Positions 52,292-60,795 of a stretch of DNA of 64,000 nucleotides are shown here, in pieces. Source of the DNA: Desulfobulbaceae bacterium (GTDB taxonomy: Bacteria; Desulfobacterota; Desulfobulbia; Desulfobulbales; Desulfobulbaceae); NCBI GenBank assembly GCA_003508005.1, contig DNUE01000033.1, positions 23,560 to 87,559 on the forward strand. Direction: 5' to 3'. Each line of letters opens with the position of its first letter. Position 1 is the stretch's first letter. The notes under the pieces are model-generated. The model did not search any database. It saw only the letters and a list, made by a program, of their open reading frames with translations, and had not been told where the DNA came from. Both the position numbers and the translations under genes were made by a program.

Positions 52292-52975
52292 TCATCCTTT
52301 GAGATGCTTTGACCAGTCGTCGTTTTCAAACTGCTCATGGTCGGGTTTGGGCGGCTTCTGTTCCATGAGCCGCTGGCGGAGCCAGACCAGGACCTTGTCG
52401 ATCTCCCGGGCAAACTCGGCCATGGCCTTGCCCCGGTGGCTGACCAGATTTTTTTCCTCCATGGAGAGCTGGGCAAAGGTCTTCCTAAGCGGCGCATAAT
52501 AAAAGACCGGGTCGTAGCCGAAGCCGGATTCTCCTCGCCGTTCCTCGATAATTTCCCCCTCGCAGCTGCTCTCCCAGGTCAGGGCCGGCCCGCCCGGCGT
52601 GGCCAGAGACAGGACGCAGTGAAAACGGGCCTTCCGGTTGGTCTTACCCGCCATCTCCTTCAGCAGCTTGTCGCATTTTTCCAGGTCCGTGGCGTTTTCC
52701 CCGGCATAGCGGGCGGAGAGCACACCAGGCCTGCCATCCAAGGCATCCACCTCCAGGCCGGAATCGTCACCAAGGCAGGGCAGGCCAAGGACCTTGGCGT
52801 AATGCAGGGCCTTTTTATAGGCATTCTCCTCAAAGGTTTCCTTATCCTCAACCACCGGCGGCAGAGGACCGTAATCCGCCAGGCACTTGATCTCCACCGG
52901 TGCGTCCTTGAGGAGTGCCTTGATCTCCGTAACCTTGTTGGTATTCCTGGTTGCCAGCACGATAATATTCAGCAT
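52292..52975 (-). CDS. rdgB: XTP/dITP diphosphatase (RdgB/HAM1 family)
   Basis: The 227-residue house-cleaning enzyme hydrolyses dITP, dXTP and ITP. Motifs: LATRNTNKVTEIKALL, LGDDSGLEVDALDGRPGVLSARYAG, ESGFGYDPVFYYAP and LVSHRGKAMAEF. The C-terminus is about 25 residues longer than usual (KPPKPDHEQFENDDWSKHLKG), rich in charged residues. A GGGAG ribosome site fixes the start at 52975. It is convergent with gpsA. Confidence 0.94.
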   Translation of the reverse strand: MLNIIVLATRNTNKVTEIKALLKDAPVEIKCLADYGPLPPVVEDKETFEENAYKKALHYAKVLGLPCLGDDSGLEVDALDGRPGVLSARYAGENATDLEKCDKLLKEMAGKTNRKARFHCVLSLATPGGPALTWESSCEGEIIEERRGESGFGYDPVFYYAPLRKTFAQLSMEEKNLVSHRGKAMAEFAREIDKVLVWLRQRLMEQKPPKPDHEQFENDDWSKHLKG

Positions 52976-52996
52976 GGTTTTCTCCCGGAGCAAGTA

Positions 52997-53551
52997 TTAT
53001 GGTTTTATGGTTTTTTTCCGCATGGATCGGTCGTAGCGTTCCTGCTCGCTGAAGATGCAGCCGCAATAGGGCTGGCGGTAGAGACCCAGGGCAATCGACC
53101 GGTCAATGCCCTCCTGCCAGCCGGGGCGGAAGTCCTCATACAGGAAGGCCACCCCGTATTGTCTGGCGAGCTCTTCCCCGGTTTCCCGGACCAGGGCGTG
53201 GTTCTGATACCGCGAGTAGAGCAGGGTGGTGGAGATGGCCTCGAATTGGTTTGCCGCCGCGAAGCGCGCAGTCTGCTCCAGGCGCATGGTATAACAAATG
53301 GCGCAGCGCCTGTCTTCATTAAACACGACCTGACGCAGGTAGTCTGTCAGACCATACTTTTCCTCCACGAAAAGCGCGAGGTTCTCCATTCCAGCTAATT
53401 CACGCAGAGTGGCAAGTCGCCGGTTAAATTCGGTGAAGGGATGGATGTTGGGATTGAAGAAATAGCCCTGCACCGCATGCCCTTGCTCGCGCAGGACCCA
53501 CAGGGGGAAAATTGCGCAAGGCGCGCAGCAGATGTGCAGCAGAACGTTCAT
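52997..53551 (-). CDS. queH: Epoxyqueuosine reductase QueH
   Basis: The 184-residue protein begins MNVLLHICCAPCAIFPLWVL with the CC-x2-C motif and continues with the conserved NIHPFTEFNRR, DRRCAICYTMRLEQTA and QPYCGCIFSEQERY. These cysteines bind an Fe-S cluster and iron in the QueH family, which replaces QueG in the last step of queuosine synthesis; tgt in this window does an earlier step. It starts in a 4-bp overlap (ATGA) with the sigma54-type regulator gene. Confidence 0.93.
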   Translation of the reverse strand: MNVLLHICCAPCAIFPLWVLREQGHAVQGYFFNPNIHPFTEFNRRLATLRELAGMENLALFVEEKYGLTDYLRQVVFNEDRRCAICYTMRLEQTARFAAANQFEAISTTLLYSRYQNHALVRETGEELARQYGVAFLYEDFRPGWQEGIDRSIALGLYRQPYCGCIFSEQERYDRSMRKKTIKP

Positions 53552-55125
53552 GCGCCGGCCTTGTACTGTTTCGGGTCGATCTGGTAGCTGTGGATCTTGT
53601 AGTTGATGATCCGCAGGCTGGTGTTCAGGTGCTTGGCGACCTTGGTCTGGTTGCCCTTGTTTTTTTTCAGGGCATCGATGATCAGCTCCCGCTCGAAATT
53701 CTCCACCGCCGTGGCCAGGGACAAGTGCCGCTCTGAGCTCACCGAGTCTGAACTCTGCAGTGTGGGGGGCAGGTGAATCGCCTTGATGGCGTTGTCGTCG
53801 CAAATCAGGACCGCGCGTTCCATGCAGTTCTGCAGTTCGCGCACGTTGCCCGGCCAGTGGTACTGCATCAGCAGGTCAATGGCTGACGTGGATATCCGCT
53901 CGATTTTTTTCCGGTTTTCCTTGCTGAATTTGTCGAGAAAATATTCAGCAAGCAGGAGGATATCGGTGCGCCGCTCCCGCAGCGGGGGGAGATACACCGG
54001 AAAGACGTTCAGCCGGTAGTAGAGATCCTCCCGGAACGAGCCGCTGCGCACCGCAGCCTCCAGGTCGCGGTTGGAGGCCGCCACCAGCCGGATGTCGGTC
54101 TTCAGCAGCTCGGTGCCGCCCAGGCGTTGAAAGTTCCGCTCCTGGATCACGTTGAGCAGCTTGACCTGCACGGCCGGGCTGACCTCGCTGATTTCATCGA
54201 GAAACAGGGTCCCGCCCTGGGCCTGTTCAAAGCGGCCGATTTTTCGGGAGATGGCCCCGGTGAAGGCCCCTTTTTCATGGCCAAAAAGTTCAGATTCCAG
54301 CAGGGATTCTGGCAGGGCGGCGCAGTTCACCAGCACGAACGGACCCTTGCTCCTTACCGAGTGGGCGTGCAGGGCCTTGGCCACCATGGTCTTGCCGGTG
54401 CCCGATTCGCCGCGCAGCATGACCGTGGCGTTGGAATCGGCGACCCGGTGGACCATATCGAAGACCTCCTGCATCCGTGACGAGTTGCCGATGATCTCCT
54501 CAATGCGGTTTTTGGCCGACAGCTCCCTGCGCAGCTGGGAGTTTTCCCTGCGCAACATGTCCTGTTCCTCGTTCACCTTCTGCACCCGCTGAACCGTCTG
54601 GGCGATCAGGCCGCTGACCACGGTCAGGAACCGCAGGTCCCGCTCCGACTGGACCCCGAAGTTATTCTGGTACTCACGGTCGATGGACAGGGCGCCAATG
54701 CACTGGTTGCCGATTTTGATGGGTACACAGAGGAAGGAGCTTTTCTTTTTCCGCTCATCACCGCGGGTCCGGGTGCGGTTAAGGAAGAGCGGTTCCTCCC
54801 CGATCTGGGGGACCAGGATCGGTTCACCGGTAACCACCACCTTGCCGGTGATCCCCTCGCCGATTTTGTATCTCCCCCGCTTCCTGGCCTCCGCGGTTAT
54901 GCCGTAGGCGACCTCGATCTCCAGTTCGCTGGTGGCCGGGTTGATGATGGTGACCGTCCCGCTGTGCATCCCCTTTTCCAGATCCAGGATCTCCATGATC
55001 TTCTCCAGACACTCCTGGAGGCTGTGTGCCGAGGCCAGATGCTTGGTTATTACGTAAAGGCAGGCCAGGTTGTTCTGTTCGACATCATTAGTGGCCACTT
55101 CTGTTGTCTGCGTCCCTTTTTTCAT
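53548..55125 (-). CDS. NifA-type sigma54-dependent transcriptional regulator (GAF-AAA+-Fis)
   Basis: The 525-residue protein has an N-terminal GAF domain (about 20-180), a coiled linker, and an AAA+ domain. The AAA+ domain shows Walker A GESGTGKTMVAKALH, the sigma54-contact GAFTGA loop in GHEKGAFTGAIS, Walker B GGTLFLDEI and FREDLYYRLNVFPVYLPPLRER. A C-terminal Fis-type helix-turn-helix follows (NFERELIIDALKKNKGNQTKVAKHL). It should activate sigma54 promoters on a GAF-sensed signal. The targets are unknown; queH is coupled downstream, which looks coincidental. Confidence 0.95.
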   Translation of the reverse strand: MKKGTQTTEVATNDVEQNNLACLYVITKHLASAHSLQECLEKIMEILDLEKGMHSGTVTIINPATSELEIEVAYGITAEARKRGRYKIGEGITGKVVVTGEPILVPQIGEEPLFLNRTRTRGDERKKKSSFLCVPIKIGNQCIGALSIDREYQNNFGVQSERDLRFLTVVSGLIAQTVQRVQKVNEEQDMLRRENSQLRRELSAKNRIEEIIGNSSRMQEVFDMVHRVADSNATVMLRGESGTGKTMVAKALHAHSVRSKGPFVLVNCAALPESLLESELFGHEKGAFTGAISRKIGRFEQAQGGTLFLDEISEVSPAVQVKLLNVIQERNFQRLGGTELLKTDIRLVAASNRDLEAAVRSGSFREDLYYRLNVFPVYLPPLRERRTDILLLAEYFLDKFSKENRKKIERISTSAIDLLMQYHWPGNVRELQNCMERAVLICDDNAIKAIHLPPTLQSSDSVSSERHLSLATAVENFERELIIDALKKNKGNQTKVAKHLNTSLRIINYKIHSYQIDPKQYKAGA

Positions 55126-55149
55126 GCGTATTCGAGCACCAGGAGATTA

Positions 55150-55178
55150 TTGACATGGTTCCTGTGAAATGGTATTTA
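55150..55178 (+). promoter_or_regulatory. Sigma70 promoter of the tRNA-Ser genes
   Basis: TTGACA at 55150-55155 and TATTTA at 55173-55178 with a 17-bp spacer, 15 bp upstream of the first tRNA. Confidence 0.75.
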
Positions 55179-55193
55179 GACACCTTACTGGAG

Positions 55194-55279
55194 GGAGGGA
55201 TGGCCGAGTGGTTTAAGGCGGCGGTCTTGAAAACCGTTGAGCGAAAGTTCCGTGGGTTCGAATCCTACTCCCTCCGCCA
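55194..55279 (+). tRNA. tRNA-Ser(UGA), CCA encoded
   Basis: Acceptor arm GGAGGGA/TCCCTCC, discriminator G and encoded CCA at 55277-55279. The anticodon is TGA at 55228-55230, with a 5-bp stem and a long variable arm (GAGCGAAAGTTC) as in serine tRNAs. The T-loop is GGTTCGAATCC. Confidence 0.96.
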
Positions 55280-55295
55280 CACCTGAAAACGATAT

Positions 55296-55388
55296 GGAGA
55301 GATGACCGAGTAGGCCGATGGTGCTCGCCTGCTAAGCGAGTGTGGGGGTAAAACCCCACCGAGGGTTCGAATCCCTCTCTCTCCGCCA
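55296..55388 (+). tRNA. tRNA-Ser(GCU), CCA encoded
   Basis: Acceptor arm GGAGAGA/TCTCTCC with discriminator G and CCA at 55386-55388. The anticodon is GCT at 55331-55333 in a CTCGC/GCGAG stem; the long variable arm TGTGGGGGTAAAACCCCACC is typical of serine. It is 16 bp after tRNA-Ser(UGA) and probably shares its promoter. Confidence 0.96.
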
Positions 55389-55426
55389 TCCTTTTCAGCC
55401 TGTTTTTCCCTGAACGGGCTTGTTCA

Positions 55427-55897
55427 TCACCATCCCCAGAGTAAATTTCGCTGCACCCAGCCAGTTATTCCCTGTTCATGCTGGACCTTCACCCAGCCGT
55501 TTTTCTGTTCCAGGGTCTTCAGAACGACCCCATAATGGGCTTTGGCGACCACCTGGTAACTGGTTCCCGGCCCGCTTCGGATGTTAATCTGTTTCCTTGT
55601 GTTTTTATTGGTTTTGACGATCATGTGCGGGGTGTTGGTAACCACGTCGCGTTGCACCCAGCCGATGGTCCCTTCAAAATCGCGCACCCGGTACCAGTCG
55701 CCCGTGCGTTTTAGGACTTCCAGGGGAAAGCCCTGGCCCAGTGTCCACAGAACCCGGTACTTGGTTCCCGGCCCTGAACGCATGTTGATCTCGTTACCGC
55801 TGATACTGAGCATTTCTGCGTGGACACTCAGGACCGGCGCGACCGAAAAAAGGAAGAATGCCAGCAGGAGAAATAAAGGGAAAAAAATATGCTTCAT
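55427..55897 (-). CDS. Secreted SH3b-domain protein
   Basis: The 156-residue protein has a signal peptide (MKHIFFPLFLLLAFFLFSVAPVLSVHA) and two bacterial SH3 domains in tandem. Each has the INMRSGPGTKYRVLWTL / INIRSGPGTSYQVVAKA core and ends in GWVQRDVV / GWVQRNLL. SH3b domains bind cell-wall peptides or other envelope targets. It overlaps the end of the upstream 4Fe-4S protein gene by 4 bp (ATGA), so it is coupled to it. Confidence 0.9.
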   Translation of the reverse strand: MKHIFFPLFLLLAFFLFSVAPVLSVHAEMLSISGNEINMRSGPGTKYRVLWTLGQGFPLEVLKRTGDWYRVRDFEGTIGWVQRDVVTNTPHMIVKTNKNTRKQINIRSGPGTSYQVVAKAHYGVVLKTLEQKNGWVKVQHEQGITGWVQRNLLWGW

Positions 55898-56793
55898 GGC
55901 TGTTCAGACGGTTTTTTGATAGCGGGCAGGGCGTTATCCAGCAGGGAATAACCGGCCACCTCGACCGAAATCGCCCCGAAATTGCAGGCCTGGGTCATGC
56001 ACTTCAGGCAGCTGATGCATTCGCGGCTGTGGGGTGTTTCGTTGAAGTGGATGCCCATTGGGCAGACCCGATGACATGCCCCGCATTGCGTACAGTTTTG
56101 CGGATTGTGTTGCAACCTGATCAGCCGGTGCCGATTGAAGAGGCCATAGAATGCCCCCAGCGGGCAGGTGGTCCGGCAGAAAGGCCGCGAGGAGACAATG
56201 CTCCAGACGACAAACAGGAGCAGGATAGCAATTTTATTCCAGTAAAGCCAGCCTATGGTGCTTTTCAGGTCAGGCTGGAGGATGAGCATGGGGATTCCTG
56301 CCTCGAGGGTGCCGGCCGGACAAAGGTATTTGCAGAACCAGGGGGCCCCCAGGCCGAACTCATCCACGAACACCAAGGGAAATATGATCACAAACAGGAC
56401 AAGAAAGCCATATTTCAGCCAGGTGAGGGGCTTCGGCACTGGGAGCTTGACCGAGGGAATTTTGTAGAGCAATTCCTGAAACAGGCCGAAGGGGCAGGCC
56501 CAGCCGCAGATGAAGCGGCCAAAGGCCGCTCCCAGGAGGCCCATGGAGCCGACAACAAAGGTGCCCAGATAGTAGCTGCCTGTTTCAAGGGAGAAGCGGA
56601 TGCTCAGGAGCAGCTGCTGCAGGCTGCCCAGGGGGCAGTAGGTGGTGGCCGCGGGGCAGGAGTAGCAGTTGAGGCCGGGCGAGCAGATCACCTTGAGGGG
56701 TCCCTGATAGATGGTGCGCGTCCAGGGAAAGCCCCAGAAGCCATTGACCAGAAAGACCCACAGGGTCTGGACCAGTTTTCTGACCGTTTCCAT
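55894..56793 (-). CDS. NapH/YccM-like membrane protein with two 4Fe-4S clusters
   Basis: The 299-residue protein has about five membrane helices and the paired membrane cysteine motifs of this family (FICGWACPFGLFQELLY and FCRTTCPLGAFYGLF), plus PGLNCYSCPAATTYCPLG near the N-terminus. Its C-terminal ferredoxin part has two clusters, CTQCGACHRVCPMG and CISCLKCMTQACNF. NapH proteins pass electrons from quinol to periplasmic enzymes. No reductase is adjacent, so the acceptor is unknown. Confidence 0.88.
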   Translation of the reverse strand: METVRKLVQTLWVFLVNGFWGFPWTRTIYQGPLKVICSPGLNCYSCPAATTYCPLGSLQQLLLSIRFSLETGSYYLGTFVVGSMGLLGAAFGRFICGWACPFGLFQELLYKIPSVKLPVPKPLTWLKYGFLVLFVIIFPLVFVDEFGLGAPWFCKYLCPAGTLEAGIPMLILQPDLKSTIGWLYWNKIAILLLFVVWSIVSSRPFCRTTCPLGAFYGLFNRHRLIRLQHNPQNCTQCGACHRVCPMGIHFNETPHSRECISCLKCMTQACNFGAISVEVAGYSLLDNALPAIKKPSEQP

Positions 56794-56797
56794 GGCG

Positions 56798-56947
56798 CTA
56801 TCCTATGCCGATGCAGGAGAGACAGATGGACCAGGCCTGTTCCAGCACCCGTGTTGGTTCGCCCAAGGCGATCCCGGCCAGGAAGAGAAGGAGAAAGAAG
56901 ACCAGGAGGAGCATCGGCGCCCGGCGCGGGGTAAATTTTTTCTTCAT
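56798..56947 (-). CDS. Tiny membrane protein with a CXXC motif (CD1871A-like)
   Basis: A 49-residue frame with GGAGG ahead of its ATG: MKKKFTPRRAPMLLLVFFLLLFL, a hydrophobic segment, then REPTRVLEQ-like residues and WSICLSCIGIG. It has the CxxC near the C-terminus seen in small CD1871A-type proteins encoded before NapH-like proteins. It ends 4 bp before the NapH-like start. It probably works with that protein in electron transfer or metal handling. Confidence 0.75.
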   Translation of the reverse strand: MKKKFTPRRAPMLLLVFFLLLFLAGIALGEPTRVLEQAWSICLSCIGIG

Positions 56948-57258
56948 GCGCCCTCCTGCCGCGCAAGTCGCTGCCTGACCGCCTTCTGCTTGTCGCCAAG
57001 ACCCTGCTGGACATCCCGCCGGTCATCAAGGGTTATATGCGTAACTACCCGCTGCACTCCTTTGCCAAAGGCCAGATTGTGGATCTCGGCCGCCAGGCGG
57101 AACAATACCTCCGGTTCTCCGTGCACCAGTGTTCCCATGTCCTGGAGCTGGTGGTCGATCCCCGACGCCAGGAGATGGCGTTCGACATCGGCGACGTACT
57201 CGCCCACGCTGGGTGTTGCTGTGCCCAAAGGGATAATGGTGATCTGCATGAGCGCCAT
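56944..57258 (-). CDS. MTH1187/YkoF-type thiamine-binding-like protein (DUF77)
   Basis: The 104-residue protein starts MALMQITIIPLGTATPSVGEYVADVERHLLASGID, followed by QLQDMGTLVHGEPEVLFRLAAEIH and QRVVTHITLDDRRD. This is the ferredoxin-like fold of DUF77; family members bind thiamine or similar ligands and form tetramers. AGGAGG lies 8 bases ahead of the ATG at 57258. Its stop overlaps the next tiny gene by 4 bp (ATGA). Confidence 0.88.
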   Translation of the reverse strand: MALMQITIIPLGTATPSVGEYVADVERHLLASGIDHQLQDMGTLVHGEPEVLFRLAAEIHNLAFGKGVQRVVTHITLDDRRDVQQGLGDKQKAVRQRLARQEGA

Positions 57259-57282
57259 GCGCGCTTCCTCCTGGAAGGTAGG

Positions 57283-58167
57283 TTATTCCTGGGGTGAGAG
57301 CAGGGTGAGAAGGCGATCCAGGTCATCGCTGGAATAGTATTCGATTTCCAGCTTGCCCCGTTCGCCGTTCTGCACGATGCGCACCTTGGTGTTCAGGTGG
57401 TTCATCAGTTGGTTGGTCATGGCCCGGCAGTAGGATTGGGGCAGTTCGCCCGCACGGTTGGGGCGCGACTTATTCGGCCGCTCCTGCTTGCCCGCCGGCC
57501 TGGGCTGGCGGCAGAGCCGCTCGGTTTCCCGGACGGAAAGTTCCTCGCGGATGATGTGTCCCCGGATATCCTGAAGACGCTGCTCGTCGTCCTTCACCCG
57601 GAGAAGTACCCGTGCATGTCCCTCGCTGATGATGCCGCTGCTCACGTCATCGCGGAGGTAGTCCGGCAGATTGAGCAGGCGCAGGGTATTGGTGACGGTG
57701 GAGCGTTTGCGGCCTACCTTGCTGGCAACCTGCTCCTGGGTCAGCGCAAAATCGTTGATGAGGCGGGCATAGGCCATAGCCTCCTCAATGGGGTTGAGGT
57801 CATGGCGCTGGATGTTTTCGATCAGGGCCAGCTCCAGGTTGTTTCCCGCGGATGGCGGGTCCATCACCACCACCGGCACCTCCTCGAGTCCGGCCATGCG
57901 GGCGGCCCGAAGGCGGCGTTCGCCGGCAATCAACCGGAAACGGTTGCCCTTGGCGCGGGAGACCAGCAACGGCTGAATGATCCCTTTTTCCGCGATGGAT
58001 TCAGCCAGACGCTGCAGCCGTTCCTCGTCAAAGTGTTTGCGGGGCTGCTCAGGGTTGGGTTCAATCTTGTCGATATCGCAGTGGAAGAATTTTTCCTCCC
58101 CGGTCCCGGAAAGATCATCGGGCAGAAGGGCTCCGACCCCTCTGCCCAGAACACTTTTTGCGCTCAT
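57283..58167 (-). CDS. parB: Chromosome partitioning protein ParB (Spo0J)
   Basis: The 294-residue protein has the ParB/Sulfiredoxin CTPase core (QPLLVSRAKGNRFRLIAGERRLRAARMAGLEEVPV), the ENIQRHDLNPIEEA segment and the KoRB-type HTH (LTQEQVASKVGRKRSTVTNTLRLLNLP). It binds parS, loads along DNA as a CTP-dependent clamp and works with ParA. It overlaps parA by 4 bp. A consensus parS lies at 59024. Confidence 0.96.
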   Translation of the reverse strand: MSAKSVLGRGVGALLPDDLSGTGEEKFFHCDIDKIEPNPEQPRKHFDEERLQRLAESIAEKGIIQPLLVSRAKGNRFRLIAGERRLRAARMAGLEEVPVVVMDPPSAGNNLELALIENIQRHDLNPIEEAMAYARLINDFALTQEQVASKVGRKRSTVTNTLRLLNLPDYLRDDVSSGIISEGHARVLLRVKDDEQRLQDIRGHIIREELSVRETERLCRQPRPAGKQERPNKSRPNRAGELPQSYCRAMTNQLMNHLNTKVRIVQNGERGKLEIEYYSSDDLDRLLTLLSPQE

Positions 58168-58949
58168 TGTTGCTTGCTCCGTCGTAAGAGTTCGCTGCCC
58201 AGCTTCTCGTAAGCCCTGGCCCCGGGGCAGTTGCGGTCATATTCCAGGATGGTCTGGCCGTGGCTTGGGCTTTCGCTCAGCCGCACGTTCCTGGGGATAA
58301 CCGTATCGAACACCTGTTCTCCGAAATGGCTCTTGATTTCCGCGGCTACCTGATAAGTCAGGCGGTTGCGCAGGTCATACATGGTCAGCAGCAGGCCTTC
58401 AATATACAGCCCAGGATTAAGGGTTCTTTTGACTTTTCTTGTTGTCTCGATGAGTTGGGCGAGTCCCTCCAGGGCAAAATATTCGCACTGCATGGGAATG
58501 AGCACCGAATCCGCCGCGGTAAGCCCGTTGATGGTCAGCAGGCCCAAGGAAGGAGGGCAGTCAATCAAAATGAAATGAAAGCGGTCGCGCAGGGGACGAA
58601 GAATCTTGCGCAGCTTTTTTTCCCGGTCCGGCATGGAAATCAGTTCAACCTCGACCCCTACCAGGTCGATGGAAGAGGGGAGCACGGTTAGGTTCTTGAT
58701 CCCGGTGGGCCGGAGACAAGATTCGGCGGTCTCGTTGCCCACAAAGCAGTCGTAAAGCTGGGGACCCCCATTTGCCCTGGAAGCCCCTACCCCGCTGGAG
58801 GCGTTGCCCTGCGGGTCGGAGTCAACCAGCAGCACTTTCTTCCCTTTGAAAGCAAGGGCTGCGGCCAGGTTCATGGCAGTGGTGGTCTTGCCGACCCCGC
58901 CCTTCTGGTTCGCCAGGACGATTGTTTTGGCGATAAGAGTGCTTGTCAT
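58164..58949 (-). CDS. parA: Chromosome partitioning ATPase ParA (Soj)
   Basis: The 261-residue deviant Walker ATPase has LANQKGGVGKTTTAMNLAAAL, VLLVDSDPQGNAS, FILIDCPPSLGLLTINGL and PMQCEYFALEGLAQL. It forms the DNA-bound gradient that moves ParB-parS. It is followed by parB (4-bp overlap). A -35/-10 pair with 17-bp spacing lies at 59011-58983 on the minus strand. Confidence 0.96.
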   Translation of the reverse strand: MTSTLIAKTIVLANQKGGVGKTTTAMNLAAALAFKGKKVLLVDSDPQGNASSGVGASRANGGPQLYDCFVGNETAESCLRPTGIKNLTVLPSSIDLVGVEVELISMPDREKKLRKILRPLRDRFHFILIDCPPSLGLLTINGLTAADSVLIPMQCEYFALEGLAQLIETTRKVKRTLNPGLYIEGLLLTMYDLRNRLTYQVAAEIKSHFGEQVFDTVIPRNVRLSESPSHGQTILEYDRNCPGARAYEKLGSELLRRSKQQ

Positions 58950-58982
58950 AAGATACCTTCTTTTCTTGCCTGATGTGAAAAA

Positions 58983-59011
58983 AGTATACTATACTCTGGC
59001 CCGAGGGTGAA
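58983..59011 (-). promoter_or_regulatory. Candidate sigma70 promoter of parA-parB
   Basis: On the minus strand TTCACC (59011-59006) and TATACT (58988-58983) are 17 bp apart, 34 bp upstream of the parA start and next to the parS site. Confidence 0.6.
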
Positions 59012-59023
59012 CATATTTTCATG

Positions 59024-59039
59024 TGTTTCACGTGCAACA
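59024..59039. promoter_or_regulatory. parS centromere site
   Basis: TGTTTCACGTGCAACA matches the chromosomal parS consensus TGTTNCACGTGNAACA at every defined base. It lies between parA and nadB, as expected for a ParB-binding site near the origin. Confidence 0.93.
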
Positions 59040-59060
59040 TAATAATTTTTGCGAGGCAAA

Positions 59061-60668
59061 ATGTTCGATAGCGATGTGCTGGTCATTGGCAGTGGGGTTG
59101 CCGGGTTGTCATTTGCTTTGAAGGTCTCTTCTTTTGCCAGAGTGACGCTGGTGACCAAGAAGGCGAGGGTGGACACCGCGACAAATCTTGCCCAGGGGGG
59201 CATAGCCGCCGTTCTTTCCAGCGAGGATAGTCTAGACGCCCATGTCAGCGATACCTTGCGCTCCGGAGACGGTCTCTGCAACGAGGAGATCGTGCGGCTG
59301 GTGGTTCGGGAAGGACCGGAACGAGTCCGGGAGTTGATGGAATTCGGGGTCAGGTTCCAGAAGGGAAAAGGCGGCGTCGGCCTTGACCTTGGGATGGAAG
59401 GGGGCCATTCCTGTCGCAGGGTCGCCCATTCCGAGGATCTGACCGGTCGGGAGATCGAGCGGGCCCTGTTGGACCAGGTGGAACGGCACGAGGCCATCGA
59501 GGTGCTGGAGAATCATCTGGTCATCGACCTCCTCCTGGAATCCAAGGCGGATGGTCGGGAACGCAGCGGCAAGGACCGCTGTCTTGGCGCATATGTGCTG
59601 AATACGAGCAGCGGCGAGGTGGAAACGAGAACCGCCAGAATGACGGTGCTGTGCACCGGCGGCTGCGGCAAGGTCTATCTCTACACCACCAATCCCGATA
59701 TTGCCACCGGCGACGGCGTGGCCATGGCCTATCGGGCCGGGGCGAAGGTGGCGAACCTGGAATTTGTCCAGTTTCACCCTACCTGCTTCTACAATCCCCT
59801 GGCGAAGAATTTTCTTATCTCCGAAGCGGTCAGGGGCGAGGGAGGAGTGCTCATTGACGGCAGCGGCCATGCCTTCATGCGCCAGTATGATGAGCGGGGC
59901 GACCTGGCGACCAGGGACACGGTAGCCCGGGGGATTGATGCGCAGATGAAAGAGAGCGGTGCGGACTGCGTCTATCTGGATATTTCGCACCGGCCGGCGG
60001 AATTCATCCGGAACCGTTTTCCCAACATCTATTCCACCTGCAAAAAGTATGGGGTGGATATCACCAGGGAGCCGATCCCGGTGGTACCCGCCGCCCATTA
60101 CATGTGCGGTGGCGTGCAGGTGGACGCGTGGGGGCAGAGTTCCATCACCAACCTGCTGGCCCTGGGCGAGACCGCATGCACCGGGCTGCACGGAGCCAAC
60201 CGTCTGGCCAGCAATTCCCTGCTGGAGGCAGTAGTCTTTGCCCACCGGGCTGCCCACTGGTGCCGGAAAAACTGGGGGGGCATGCAGACGTTGGCGCAGC
60301 GCCATGTCGAGGATTGGCGGGTGGGCAAGGCTAGGTCCATTGAGGAAAATGTCCTGATCAGCCACAACTGGGACCAGATTCGCCGGCTAATGTGGAACTA
60401 TGTCGGGATCGTCCGCCGGGAAAAACGCCTCCAACTGGTGCAGCGGCGGCTGGTGCCGATTCTTGAGGAGATCAGCGAACACTTTTATGACTACCTGCTC
60501 ACCCCGGACCTGGTGGAACTGCGCAATATCGCGGTGGTAGCGGAACTGATCATCCGCAGCGCCGCCGCCCGGAAAGAGTCCCGTGGTCTGCACTATATGG
60601 TGGATTATCCCGGGCACGACGATGCCCGCTTCAAGAGGGATACGGTTCTGGCGAGGTTTGAGGCTTAG
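59061..60668 (+). CDS. nadB: L-aspartate oxidase
   Basis: The 535-residue FAD enzyme oxidises L-aspartate to iminoaspartate in NAD synthesis; under anoxic conditions fumarate is the acceptor. Motifs: VLVIGSGVAGLSFALKV, NLAQGGIAAVLS, GGCGKVYLYTTNPDIATGDGVAMAYRAGAKVANLEFVQFHPT, and HYMCGGVQVD with TGLHGANRLASNSLLEAVVF. ATG 59061 has a GAGG site; a TTG at 59049 is less likely. It is divergent from parA, across the parS site. Confidence 0.95.
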   Translation: MFDSDVLVIGSGVAGLSFALKVSSFARVTLVTKKARVDTATNLAQGGIAAVLSSEDSLDAHVSDTLRSGDGLCNEEIVRLVVREGPERVRELMEFGVRFQKGKGGVGLDLGMEGGHSCRRVAHSEDLTGREIERALLDQVERHEAIEVLENHLVIDLLLESKADGRERSGKDRCLGAYVLNTSSGEVETRTARMTVLCTGGCGKVYLYTTNPDIATGDGVAMAYRAGAKVANLEFVQFHPTCFYNPLAKNFLISEAVRGEGGVLIDGSGHAFMRQYDERGDLATRDTVARGIDAQMKESGADCVYLDISHRPAEFIRNRFPNIYSTCKKYGVDITREPIPVVPAAHYMCGGVQVDAWGQSSITNLLALGETACTGLHGANRLASNSLLEAVVFAHRAAHWCRKNWGGMQTLAQRHVEDWRVGKARSIEENVLISHNWDQIRRLMWNYVGIVRREKRLQLVQRRLVPILEEISEHFYDYLLTPDLVELRNIAVVAELIIRSAAARKESRGLHYMVDYPGHDDARFKRDTVLARFEA

Positions 60669-60706
60669 GCGGGAAAGGGGCAGCGGTCTCTGAGGACCTC
60701 CGCCTT

Positions 60707-60795
60707 TTTCGACCCCGATTTCGATACCGACCCCGATGCCGATGAGTACACGTTTACGCCTGTCCCCGCGGAGGGTATAGAAATCGGGGTCGAAA
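60707..60795. repeat. Perfect 16-bp inverted repeat between nadB and the secreted protein gene
   Basis: TTTCGACCCCGATTTC at 60707-60722 and GAAATCGGGGTCGAAA at 60780-60795 are exact inverted copies around 57 bp that contain further CCCCGAT and CGATGCCGATG units. The sequence type resembles dispersed GAC/GAT-rich intergenic repeats. It could also end transcription of the two convergent genes. Confidence 0.7.

Noticed and set aside
55858..56934. A 358-codon plus-strand frame opposite the NapH-like gene
   Set aside because: Antisense to a gene with clear ferredoxin motifs; low-complexity composition.
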